NCBI RefSeq assembly: GCF_019711415.1
Contig: NZ_JAIGNJ010000004.1
Coordinates: 186,001 to 250,000 of the forward strand
Length of the DNA stretch: 64,000 nucleotides
DNA from: Qipengyuania vesicularis
GTDB taxonomy: Bacteria; Pseudomonadota; Alphaproteobacteria; Sphingomonadales; Sphingomonadaceae
Direction of reading: 5' to 3'
This document shows positions 57,200-64,000 of the stretch, piece by piece. The number at the start of each line of letters is the position of its first letter. Positions within the stretch are counted from its first letter, which is position 1. Position numbers and translations under genes: made by a program. The notes below the pieces were generated by a model. The model searched no databases and had not been told where the DNA came from. It saw only the letters and a list, made by a program, of their open reading frames with translations.

Positions 57200-58381
57200 A
57201 TGTCCGATCTGGAAGCGTTCCGCGCCCAAACGCGCGAGTGGCTCGAAGCGAATTGCCCCCCCGAGATGCGCAAGCCCGTCCGCGATGAAGACGATGTCTA
57301 TTGGGGTGGCCGCAACGCCACCTTCAAGAACGATGCCCAGAAGGCATGGTTCGAGACCTGCCGCGACAAGGGCTACACCGTTCCCGAATGGCCGAAGGAA
57401 TATGGCGGTGCTGGCCTGAGCCCTGCAGAAGGCAAGATCCTGCGCCAGGAAATGTCGCGCATCGGCGCGCGTCCGCCGCTCTCTAGCTTCGGCATCTGGA
57501 TGCTTGGCCCGGCGCTGCTGCATTTCGGCACCGAAGGTCAGAAGAAGCGCTTCCTCAACGAAGTCGCACGCGGCGAGATTCGCTGGTGCCAGGGCTATTC
57601 GGAGCCGGGCAGCGGCTCGGACCTCGTCTCGATGCAGACCTTCGGCGAAGACAAGGGCGACCACTGGGTCGTCAACGGCCAGAAGATCTGGACCTCCTAT
57701 GCCGATGAGGCCGACTGGATTTTCTGCCTCGTCCGCACCGACAAGCAGAATAAGTACCAGGGCATCACCTTCATGCTGTTCGACATGGCGGGCGAAGGCG
57801 TCTCGACCAAGCCGATCAAGCTGATCAGCGGCAACAGCCCTTTCTGCGAAACCTTCTTCGACGATGTGAGGGTGCCCAAGTCCTATGGCGAGGATTGCCC
57901 CGGCTATGTGGGCGAGATCAACCGCGGCTGGGACGTGGCGAAATACCTCCTCGGCCACGAACGCGAGATGATTTCGGGCGCCGGCGGCGGCGATCGCACG
58001 GCTGCCATTGGCGCGGCGATGAAGCGCAATGCGGGCGAACTCGACCCTGTGCTGCGCGCGGAGCTCGCCCAGTTCGATGTCGATGCTCTCGCCTACACGG
58101 CGATGGGCGAGAAGTTCCTCGACGAACTCAAGGTGGGCAAGGCGCATCCTGCGCAGCCCAACATGATGAAATACGCAGGCACCGAGCTTAACAAGCGTCG
58201 GCATGAGCTGATGATGGCAGCAGGTGGCAGCCGCGCTCTCGAATGGGAGAGCGAGGACACGGGTGGCGGCAAGCCGTCGCGTAACTGGCTGCGGACCAAA
58301 GCCAATTCGATCGAGGGCGGCACGAGCGAAGTCATGCTCAACGTTATCTCGAAGCGTATCCTCGACCTGCCGGGAGCCTGA
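57200..58381 (+). CDS. Acyl-CoA dehydrogenase, subunit 1 of an adjacent pair
   Basis: A 393-residue enzyme. GYSEPGSGSDLVSMQT (FAD/substrate loop), INGQKIWTSYADEAD-like residues and a C-terminal EGGTSEVMLNVISKRIL are acyl-CoA dehydrogenase hallmarks. The next gene begins after a four-base gap and encodes a second, different dehydrogenase; such pairs form alpha2beta2 enzymes in steroid and alicyclic acid degradation. AGGAG precedes ATG 57200. Confidence 0.93.
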   Translation: MSDLEAFRAQTREWLEANCPPEMRKPVRDEDDVYWGGRNATFKNDAQKAWFETCRDKGYTVPEWPKEYGGAGLSPAEGKILRQEMSRIGARPPLSSFGIWMLGPALLHFGTEGQKKRFLNEVARGEIRWCQGYSEPGSGSDLVSMQTFGEDKGDHWVVNGQKIWTSYADEADWIFCLVRTDKQNKYQGITFMLFDMAGEGVSTKPIKLISGNSPFCETFFDDVRVPKSYGEDCPGYVGEINRGWDVAKYLLGHEREMISGAGGGDRTAAIGAAMKRNAGELDPVLRAELAQFDVDALAYTAMGEKFLDELKVGKAHPAQPNMMKYAGTELNKRRHELMMAAGGSRALEWESEDTGGGKPSRNWLRTKANSIEGGTSEVMLNVISKRILDLPGA

Positions 58382-58384
58382 TCG

Positions 58385-59524
58385 ATGCCTCTTTATTACG
58401 ACGACGACCAGACAATGCTGGCCGAAACCGCGCAAGCGTTCATGGCCGAAGAAGGCGCCATTGCGAAACAGCTGCGCCACTGGCGAGACCGCGATTGCAA
58501 GGACGGCTTCGGCCATGCGCTGTGGAAGCAGTTTGCCGAAATGGGCTTCACCGGCATGCTGGTGGGCGAAGACGATGGCGGGCTAGGCATGGGTCATGTC
58601 GAAGCGGGAATCGTGCTCGAAAATATCGGGCGCAACCTGACGCCTTCGCCTTTCCTCGCCAGTTCCGTACTGGCCGTAACTGCGCTCAAGCACGGCAGCG
58701 ACGATCTGCGTGGCCGCTGGCTTCCCGGCCTGATCGAGGGAGAAAGCATCTACACGGTCGCGATTGACGAAGGCGCGAAGCATCGACCCGATACAATCAA
58801 GACCAAGGCTGAAAAGTCGGGCAATGGTTTCAAGCTCACTGGCCAGAAGGATTTCGTCCTCCACGGTGCGAGTTCGGACATGATGGTTGTAGCGGCACGG
58901 ACTTCGGGCAGTGACGATGATGCTGATGGCATCACGCTGTTCGCTGTCCCCAAGGATGCCGCGAACATGAGCCATGACGCAGTGCGCCTCGTCGACAGCT
59001 CAATGGCGACGCATACCAAGTTCGACGGTGTCGAGCTCGATGGCGATGCCGTGATCGGCGAGGTCGACGGCGGGCGCGAAGTGTTGAACGCCATGCTTAT
59101 GGCGGGCCGTGTCGGTGCGGCGGCCGAAGGCGTAGGCGTGGCCAGCGGCGCGATGGATATGACCGTCGAATACCTCAAGCAGCGCAAGCAGTTCGGCAAG
59201 CTGATCGGCGAATTCCAGGCGCTGCAGCATCGCGCCGCGCATCTCTATTCCGAAGTTGAGATCGCCCGCGCGGTCACCATCAAGGCGGCGCAGTTGCTCG
59301 ATGGTGGAAGCGAGAAGGCCGACCTCATGGCCTCGGTCGCCAAGGCCAAGGTCGCCAAGGCTGCTGGCCTCGCCGTCAAGGAAGGCGTGCAGATGCATGG
59401 GGGCATCGGTATGACCGACGAATATGACATAGGCCTCTATATGAAGCGCGACCGGGCGTTGCAGGAATTCCTCGGCGACCAGTATTACCACGCAGGGCGC
59501 GTTGCCGAGATGAGCGGCTATTAA
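58385..59524 (+). CDS. Acyl-CoA dehydrogenase, subunit 2 of an adjacent pair
   Basis: A 379-residue divergent acyl-CoA dehydrogenase-fold protein. DDGGLGMGHVEAGIVLENIGR and the C-terminal HGGIGMTDEYDIGLYMKRD (in part) identify it. It lacks the SEPGSGSD loop of the preceding gene (here FVLHGASSDMMVVAART), consistent with a partner subunit contributing only part of the active sites. Spacing of four bases to the upstream gene suggests coupled translation. Confidence 0.9.
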   Translation: MPLYYDDDQTMLAETAQAFMAEEGAIAKQLRHWRDRDCKDGFGHALWKQFAEMGFTGMLVGEDDGGLGMGHVEAGIVLENIGRNLTPSPFLASSVLAVTALKHGSDDLRGRWLPGLIEGESIYTVAIDEGAKHRPDTIKTKAEKSGNGFKLTGQKDFVLHGASSDMMVVAARTSGSDDDADGITLFAVPKDAANMSHDAVRLVDSSMATHTKFDGVELDGDAVIGEVDGGREVLNAMLMAGRVGAAAEGVGVASGAMDMTVEYLKQRKQFGKLIGEFQALQHRAAHLYSEVEIARAVTIKAAQLLDGGSEKADLMASVAKAKVAKAAGLAVKEGVQMHGGIGMTDEYDIGLYMKRDRALQEFLGDQYYHAGRVAEMSGY

Positions 59525-59538
59525 TCGGGAGAGACGCA

Positions 59539-60345
59539 ATGACACTCGAAGATATGTTCAGCCTCAAGGGCAGGGTCGCTCTCGTAACCGGCGGCAGCCG
59601 CGGCATTGGCCGGATGATCGTGGAAGGCTTCCTCGCCGCAGGTGCGGAGCGGGTCTACATCACCGCGCGCAAGGGCGGCGAACTGCATGAAACGGCAGAG
59701 GAACTGGGCGGGCGCGTGGTCCCGATCCAGGGCGATATCTCGACACTCGAAGGCATTGACGAATTGGTGGCCGAGATTTCCTCTAAGGAAAGCCACCTCG
59801 ACATCCTCGTCAACAATGCCGGCGCGGCCTGGGGAGCGGACTATCTGGAGTTTCCCGAAGAGGGCTGGGACAAGGTCATGGACCTCAACGTCAAGACGCC
59901 GTTCTTCCTCACGCAGAAGCTCCACACGCTGCTCACCGCCAATGCCAGCCAGGACAAGCCGGGCAAGGTGATCAACATCGCCAGCATCGATGGCTTGCGC
60001 ATCAATCCGTGGGAGACTTACTCCTACCAGGCGTCCAAGGCGGCGCTGATCCACCTCACGCGCCGCATGGCTGCACGCCTTGTTAGAGATCACGTATACG
60101 TGACGGGCATTGCTCCGGGCGCCTTCCCATCGAACATGAACAAGGTCGCGCGCGATCACGCCGAGGCCAGCGCTGCGGGCATCCCGAACAAGCGCGTGGG
60201 CGACAAGTTCGACATGGGCGGAAGCTGCGTCTACCTCGCGAGCCGTGCAGGCGATTACACGGTGGGCGAGACCATCGCGGTCGACGGCGGCATCGTGAAC
60301 GCGCATTTGCCGACGCATTTCGCCGATCCGGCGGGCGGGCGCTGA
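59539..60345 (+). CDS. SDR-family oxidoreductase (RhlG/FabG-like)
   Basis: A 268-residue short-chain dehydrogenase. VTGGSRGIGRMIVEGF (cofactor), NNAGAAWG and SYQASKAALIHL (YxxxK) are clear, with AVDGGIVNAH near the C-terminus. It is likely a 3-hydroxyacyl-CoA or 3-oxoacyl reductase/dehydrogenase step in the plus-strand operon. GGAGAGACGC lies upstream of ATG. Confidence 0.92.
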   Translation: MTLEDMFSLKGRVALVTGGSRGIGRMIVEGFLAAGAERVYITARKGGELHETAEELGGRVVPIQGDISTLEGIDELVAEISSKESHLDILVNNAGAAWGADYLEFPEEGWDKVMDLNVKTPFFLTQKLHTLLTANASQDKPGKVINIASIDGLRINPWETYSYQASKAALIHLTRRMAARLVRDHVYVTGIAPGAFPSNMNKVARDHAEASAAGIPNKRVGDKFDMGGSCVYLASRAGDYTVGETIAVDGGIVNAHLPTHFADPAGGR

Positions 60346-60361
60346 TCTGAAGGAAATGGAC

Positions 60362-61651
60362 ATGGTGAAGCTGTCGGACCCGCTGGAGTTGCCCTGCGGG
60401 GCGACGCTTCCCAACCGCATCGCCAAGGGCGCGATGACCGAAGGGCTCGCCACGCCCGACGGCAGGCCAACCCCCGAGCTTGCCCGCCTTTATGGCATCT
60501 GGTCAGACGGCGGCGCCGGCATGCTGCTGACCGGTAATATCATCGTCGACAAGGACCATCTTGAGCGACCGGGCAATGTGGTAATCGACCGCGAGCCCGA
60601 TGCCGACATGGCGCAGAAGCTTGCCGCCTGGGCGAAGCAAGGCACACGCGCCGGCAATCATCTATGGGCGCAGATCAGCCATGGTGGGCGCCAGACACAG
60701 AAGCTGGTTAATCCGACGCCGAAATCATCATCCGATGTGCCCCTCGCTCTTCCAGGCGGCCAGTTCGGCAAGCCCGTTCCGCTAAATAAGGACGAGATTG
60801 CCGAGCTGGTTCAACGCTGGGCGATGGCGTCAAAGGCTTGCAAGGTTGTCGGGTTTACGGGCGTGCAGGTCCATGGCGCGCACGGCTATCTCGTTTCGCA
60901 ATTCCTCAGTCCGCGCGCGAACAAGCGCACGGACGAGTATGGCGGCAGCCTCGATAACCGGGTGCGCTTCCTGCTCGAAATCGTTGCGGCCGTGCGCGAG
61001 GCGGTCGGGCCAGACTTCCCGATCTCGGTCAAGCTCAACAGCGCCGACTTCCAGAAGGGCGGCTTCGACTTCGAGGATAGCCTGCAGGTGGTCCAATGGC
61101 TCGAAGCCGCTTCGGTCGACCTGATCGAGATTTCGGGTGGGACTTACGAGCAGCCCAAGCTGATGGGCATCGAAGGCATGGAAGAGGAAGAGATGCAGAA
61201 TGTCGCGCCCTCGACCGCAGCCCGCGAGGCCTATTTCGTCGACTTTGCCAAAGCCATGCAGGATGCGGTTTCGGTGCCTTTGATGGTTACGGGCGGGTTC
61301 CGCAGCCGCGCCGCGATGGAGCAGGCGCTGGAATTGGGTGCAGCCGACGTGATCGGGCTCGGCCGTCCGCTCTGCGTCCATACCGATGGACCGAGGGAGC
61401 TGCTGGCAGGGGCCGAGAGCCTTCCGCGCTATGAAGATAATGTGGAGCTGCTGCCGAGCTGGTTGGGCTTTCTCAAGCGATTCCAGCTCATCAAGGCCGT
61501 CAGCGGATTTGCCGGGATCTACTGGTTCTACCAGCAGCTCTGGCTCCTTGGCCACGAAGGCCGGACCGACGAAGGCTTTTCGGTGATGCGCGCCTTCCGC
61601 CTCGTGGAAGAACGCAACAAGCAGATCATGGCGGCACGGCGCAAAAACTAG
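60362..61651 (+). CDS. NADH:flavin oxidoreductase, old yellow enzyme family
   Basis: A 429-residue FMN TIM-barrel reductase. Motifs: ISHGGRQT, VHGAHGYLVSQFLSP, ANKRTDEYGGSLDNRVRF and a conserved GGFRSRAAMEQAL phosphate-binding region. It reduces activated C=C bonds, perhaps an enone or enoyl intermediate. AAGGA is seven bases before ATG 60362 and one before ATG 60356, which decides the start. It ends the operon. Confidence 0.93.
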   Translation: MVKLSDPLELPCGATLPNRIAKGAMTEGLATPDGRPTPELARLYGIWSDGGAGMLLTGNIIVDKDHLERPGNVVIDREPDADMAQKLAAWAKQGTRAGNHLWAQISHGGRQTQKLVNPTPKSSSDVPLALPGGQFGKPVPLNKDEIAELVQRWAMASKACKVVGFTGVQVHGAHGYLVSQFLSPRANKRTDEYGGSLDNRVRFLLEIVAAVREAVGPDFPISVKLNSADFQKGGFDFEDSLQVVQWLEAASVDLIEISGGTYEQPKLMGIEGMEEEEMQNVAPSTAAREAYFVDFAKAMQDAVSVPLMVTGGFRSRAAMEQALELGAADVIGLGRPLCVHTDGPRELLAGAESLPRYEDNVELLPSWLGFLKRFQLIKAVSGFAGIYWFYQQLWLLGHEGRTDEGFSVMRAFRLVEERNKQIMAARRKN

Positions 61652-61657
61652 TCGAGG

Positions 61658-61963
61658 CTATTCCTCGAAAGCGAGGTGTCCCTCCATCACAATGCCGGCG
61701 ATGCTGAGATGAAACCTTAGCAGCGTGCTTCCTTCTTCGCTGGACTGTATGACGGGTGGCGCAGCGAGGAATAATGGCTCGGAAATCACTATGAGGAACA
61801 GTGCCGACGAGGCCAGTCCGACATGCACTATGCGTTTGGGATTTATCATTGATTTCCCTGACTTTCTTGAAGAATTTTTTACTGCGCGTTTCGCCAGCTT
61901 AAGAGTGGCATCGACTAGCCTTACGATTTCGAATGTCAGGCGATGAGCCAGTGACAGATGCAT
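61658..61963 (-). CDS. Small protein of unknown function, one membrane helix
   Basis: A 101-residue protein. AGGAG lies seven bases before ATG 61963, a strong ribosome site. The first 45 residues are basic and helical; a hydrophobic helix (VGLASSALFLIVISEPLFLAA) follows, and the end is short and mixed. Base composition is more AT-rich than the upstream operon. No family recognised; it may be a recent acquisition. Confidence 0.55.
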   Translation of the reverse strand: MHLSLAHRLTFEIVRLVDATLKLAKRAVKNSSRKSGKSMINPKRIVHVGLASSALFLIVISEPLFLAAPPVIQSSEEGSTLLRFHLSIAGIVMEGHLAFEE

Positions 61964-62048
61964 TTTCCTTCTCCTCGCAGCACGGCATGGTTCGCCAGCG
62001 TGCGATTATTTCTGCGGGTGTGGCCTCACCGGCTGGATGATAGGCGCA

Positions 62049-62708
62049 CTAGTTTCTGGGCTTCTGCGCGATCACGAAAAGGGTGCGGCCGTCACTCGGT
62101 TCGAACGCCCGTTGGATGCAAAGACCCGCGCTCGCTATGTCGCCACGCAATCCGGCCTTCGTGAACATGAACACCTTGGGCATCAGTCCAATTCTGGCGC
62201 CGATCGGCAAGATATGGCGCATGAGGCCAATGGTGCCATCGAGACATGGCGTGCTGCTGACGAAGTATCCGCCGGGTCGCAGAATTCGAACGGCTTCTTT
62301 GAGGACTTCCATCCGATCCTCGACGAGATGCAGGAGGCTGAGCGCCAAGACCATGTCAAAGCTGTTTTCGTTGAAGTCGAGCCGTTCCACCGGAGCGACC
62401 GCGAACTCGACGTTTTGGATATTCGCTTCACGGCGTCGCTGATTGGCAATTTCGATCATCGCTGGAGAGATGTCGGTGGCAACCACTCGCTTGACGAATG
62501 GCGCATGCTTGAGCGCGGTGCCTCCCGTTCCACATCCCAACTCCAACAGGTGCATGTCCGGGCTCAGGTATTCCCGCGTGATAGCGAGCTTCGCCTCATA
62601 AGCACCCTCGTCTGCAATCGGCTTACGCGAATAGCGAGGTGCTACTCTGTCCCAGAATGCGGAGTTGGGCGCCGGTCGTCCTGAAATGGGTGCATCGCTT
62701 CGGTTCAT
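62049..62708 (-). CDS. Class I SAM-dependent methyltransferase
   Basis: A 219-residue enzyme. Motif I (LLELGCGTGGTALKHA), VVATDISPAMIEIA, the SFDMVLALSLLHLV motif and LRPGGYFVSSTPCL are typical of UbiE/small-molecule methyltransferases. It contains a GRTLFVIAQKP end strand. The substrate is unknown. It is divergent from a LysR gene with an 81-base shared region, which suggests regulation by that LysR. Confidence 0.9.
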   Translation of the reverse strand: MNRSDAPISGRPAPNSAFWDRVAPRYSRKPIADEGAYEAKLAITREYLSPDMHLLELGCGTGGTALKHAPFVKRVVATDISPAMIEIANQRRREANIQNVEFAVAPVERLDFNENSFDMVLALSLLHLVEDRMEVLKEAVRILRPGGYFVSSTPCLDGTIGLMRHILPIGARIGLMPKVFMFTKAGLRGDIASAGLCIQRAFEPSDGRTLFVIAQKPRN

Positions 62709-62740
62709 TTTCTATCTCTGATCGATTGATTGGCCGCTAG

Positions 62741-62753
62741 ATAGACTGACTAT
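62741..62753. promoter_or_regulatory. ATAG-N5-CTAT inverted repeat between methyltransferase and LysR
   Basis: ATAG-ACTGA-CTAT is an inverted repeat in the 81-base divergent space, centred 43 bases before the LysR start. LysR proteins bind T-N11-A type dyads, which this can accommodate. The assignment is by position only. Confidence 0.35.
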
Positions 62754-62789
62754 AAATGTAGGGGAATTGACCATTTTCGCCTGACTGAT

Positions 62790-63698
62790 ATGCAATTCTG
62801 CATGATCGGTAATGAAGCTAACTTCGACTGGGAGAAGGCAAAAGCCTTCTACATTGCAGCACGTGAGGGGTCGTTGACGGGGGCCGCAAAGGTCTTGGGT
62901 GTCACTCAACCTACCGTGGGCAGGCAGGTGACTGCGCTCGAGGCGGAATTGGGTGTGGCACTGTTCGAGCGAATCGGGACTGGTATCGCACCGACCGAAG
63001 CTGGCCTCGAACTGCTGGATAACATTGGGGAGATGGCCGAGGCTGCACAGCGTATCACGCTGGCCGCGACCGGGAAATCCTCGGCGGTAGAGGGAACGGT
63101 CCGCATCAGCGCTACCGATCTTGCCTGTACCTACCAGCTTCCTCCGATGGTTGAGAAGCTTCGGGATCTCTACCCCAAGATTCGGATCGAACTCGTCGCT
63201 ACGAATTCGATTAGCGACTTACGGCGCCGTGAGGCCGATATTGCGCTCCGTGGCGTCAGGCCGACGGACAACGAGCTCTATGCGCGGAAAGTCTATTCCG
63301 GGATGGCATATCTCTATGCCGCCAGGCGGTATCTGGAGCGAGCCAATGGCCCTTTCGATGCGGACGGCCTCGCCAGGGCCGATTTCGTCGAGTTCGAAGA
63401 CAACCAGACATTTCGAGCGGCCCTCGCGGCGATGGGAGTATCCGTCGTTCCCCGGAATTTCGTGGCCATGTCGACATCTCACGTCATTCAGTGGGAGATG
63501 GCCAAGGCTGGTGCGGGGATAATCGCGATGCCTGCAGTTGTCGCCGACAAGGAGCCTCTTGTGGCGAAGGCTGCGCCTTCGCTTCCGGGATTTCCGTTCG
63601 ACCTGTGGCTGGTCGCTCATCGCGAGGTGAAATCCAGCCGTCGGATACGGGTGGTCTACGATTTCCTAGCGCAAGAAATCGAAGCTCTTTCAGAATGA
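62790..63698 (+). CDS. LysR-family transcriptional regulator
   Basis: A 302-residue regulator. The winged helix-turn-helix (FYIAAREGSLTGAAKVLGVTQPTVGRQVTALEAELGVALF, residues about 19-58, in part) and the inducer-binding domain (VRISATDLACTYQLPPMVEKL onward) are clear. ATG 62790 is used; ATG 62802 is the alternative. It likely controls the divergent methyltransferase gene. Codon composition is more AT-rich than the catabolic operons nearby. Confidence 0.92.
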   Translation: MQFCMIGNEANFDWEKAKAFYIAAREGSLTGAAKVLGVTQPTVGRQVTALEAELGVALFERIGTGIAPTEAGLELLDNIGEMAEAAQRITLAATGKSSAVEGTVRISATDLACTYQLPPMVEKLRDLYPKIRIELVATNSISDLRRREADIALRGVRPTDNELYARKVYSGMAYLYAARRYLERANGPFDADGLARADFVEFEDNQTFRAALAAMGVSVVPRNFVAMSTSHVIQWEMAKAGAGIIAMPAVVADKEPLVAKAAPSLPGFPFDLWLVAHREVKSSRRIRVVYDFLAQEIEALSE

Positions 63699-63746
63699 TA
63701 GATGCGCAGGCGCTGGGCTCAAACCGTAGTCTGATGCGGCAGAGGG

Positions 63747-64000
63747 CTAACTCATCAGTTCGCGCACGAAGGGGATCAACCCGGTCTGGCGCTGGCGCTT
63801 CATGCGCTCGGCATCGAGGATTTCGCGCACCTTGGCGAAGCAAGCGTTCACGTCTTCGTTGATCACGACGTAGTCATAGGCGTCCCAGTGGCTGATTTCC
63901 GAGCGGGCGCGTTCCATGCGGGCCTGGACCACTTCCTCGCTATCTGTGCCACGGCTGCGCAGGCGTCGCTCGAGTTCGGCGATGCTCGGAGGCAGGATGA
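63747..64000 (-). CDS. gmk: Guanylate kinase, 3' part
   Basis: The partial gene runs off the window end. Visible residues start ILPPSIAELERRLRSRGTDSE and continue with VQARMERARSEISHWDAYDYVVIN to a basic C-terminus. These are the LID-domain and C-terminal helix of guanylate kinase (GMP + ATP to GDP + ADP), with the arginine-rich LID. About 84 codons are present; the P-loop lies outside the window. Confidence 0.92.
   Translation of the reverse strand, partial: ILPPSIAELERRLRSRGTDSEEVVQARMERARSEISHWDAYDYVVINEDVNACFAKVREILDAERMKRQRQTGLIPFVRELMS

Noticed and set aside
57152..58516. A 454-codon minus-strand frame opposite the acyl-CoA dehydrogenase pair
   Set aside because: An antisense shadow in GC-rich DNA; the plus-strand genes have all family motifs.

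Overview
The window reads as chromosomal DNA of an aerobic alphaproteobacterium of the order Sphingomonadales, most likely the Erythrobacteraceae group. This is inferred from high-GC coding DNA, the style of the genes (bufferin operon, tryptophan-halogenase-like protein, many acyl-CoA dehydrogenases, small DUF proteins) and densely packed operons with ATGA overlaps. No rRNA operon, insertion sequence, prophage or CRISPR array is visible. One tRNA (Gln, CTG) and one TPP riboswitch are present.

Layout. 1-2150: a three-gene bufferin operon (a cysteine-rich secreted peptide, its MNIO maturase BufB and partner BufC) behind a sequence matching the SigF-type ECF promoter GTAACC-N16-CGAA. 2147-11607: housekeeping and assorted genes: an SDR oxidoreductase, a mechanosensitive-channel-like protein, an isoaspartyl peptidase, a flavin-dependent halogenase, prephenate dehydratase, a membrane-anchored cytochrome c, RlmE and an Ppx/GppA phosphatase. 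11784-27313: tRNA-Gln, a gene-poor stretch, then a cell-surface region. It holds an S8 protease with an outer-membrane-like C-terminus and ten perfect aromatic heptads, a periplasmic-TPR GGDEF/EAL protein, two giant paralogous RTX proteins, and a secreted alanine-rich protein with 23-residue C-terminal repeats. The last is divergent from a TetR regulator, with a 13-bp-phased TCTAGA array between them.

28156-41329: thiC under a TPP riboswitch, a low-GC GmrSD-like (DUF262+DUF1524) probable defence gene, a DUF2726 protein whose decayed paralogue lies 4 kb downstream, tandem secreted SnoaL proteins, a lipoprotein, a cold-shock protein, ribosome-hibernation factor HPF and several small unknowns. 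41524-51101: an alpha/beta hydrolase string, an S41 protease lipoprotein, PEBP, SWIB, DoxX/DUF427, an M19 dipeptidase and dapD (lysine biosynthesis).

51149-61651: a catabolic divergon. Five minus-strand genes (SDR, GPH-type transporter, acyl-CoA dehydrogenase, Zn alcohol dehydrogenase, APH-like kinase) face four plus-strand genes (two adjacent acyl-CoA dehydrogenases, SDR, old-yellow-enzyme reductase). Two ACGT-type motifs resembling LiuR (MerR-family) operators lie in the shared promoter region. Together they look like uptake, oxidation and beta-oxidation of an unidentified hydrophobic or alicyclic substrate. 61658-64000: a small unknown gene, a methyltransferase/LysR divergent pair of less typical composition, and the 3' part of guanylate kinase.

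The most unusual content is the S8 protease heptad array, the shared 275-residue module in the two RTX proteins, the TCTAGA operator array, the bufferin/SigF arrangement, and the DUF2726 gene plus remnant near a GmrSD-like gene.
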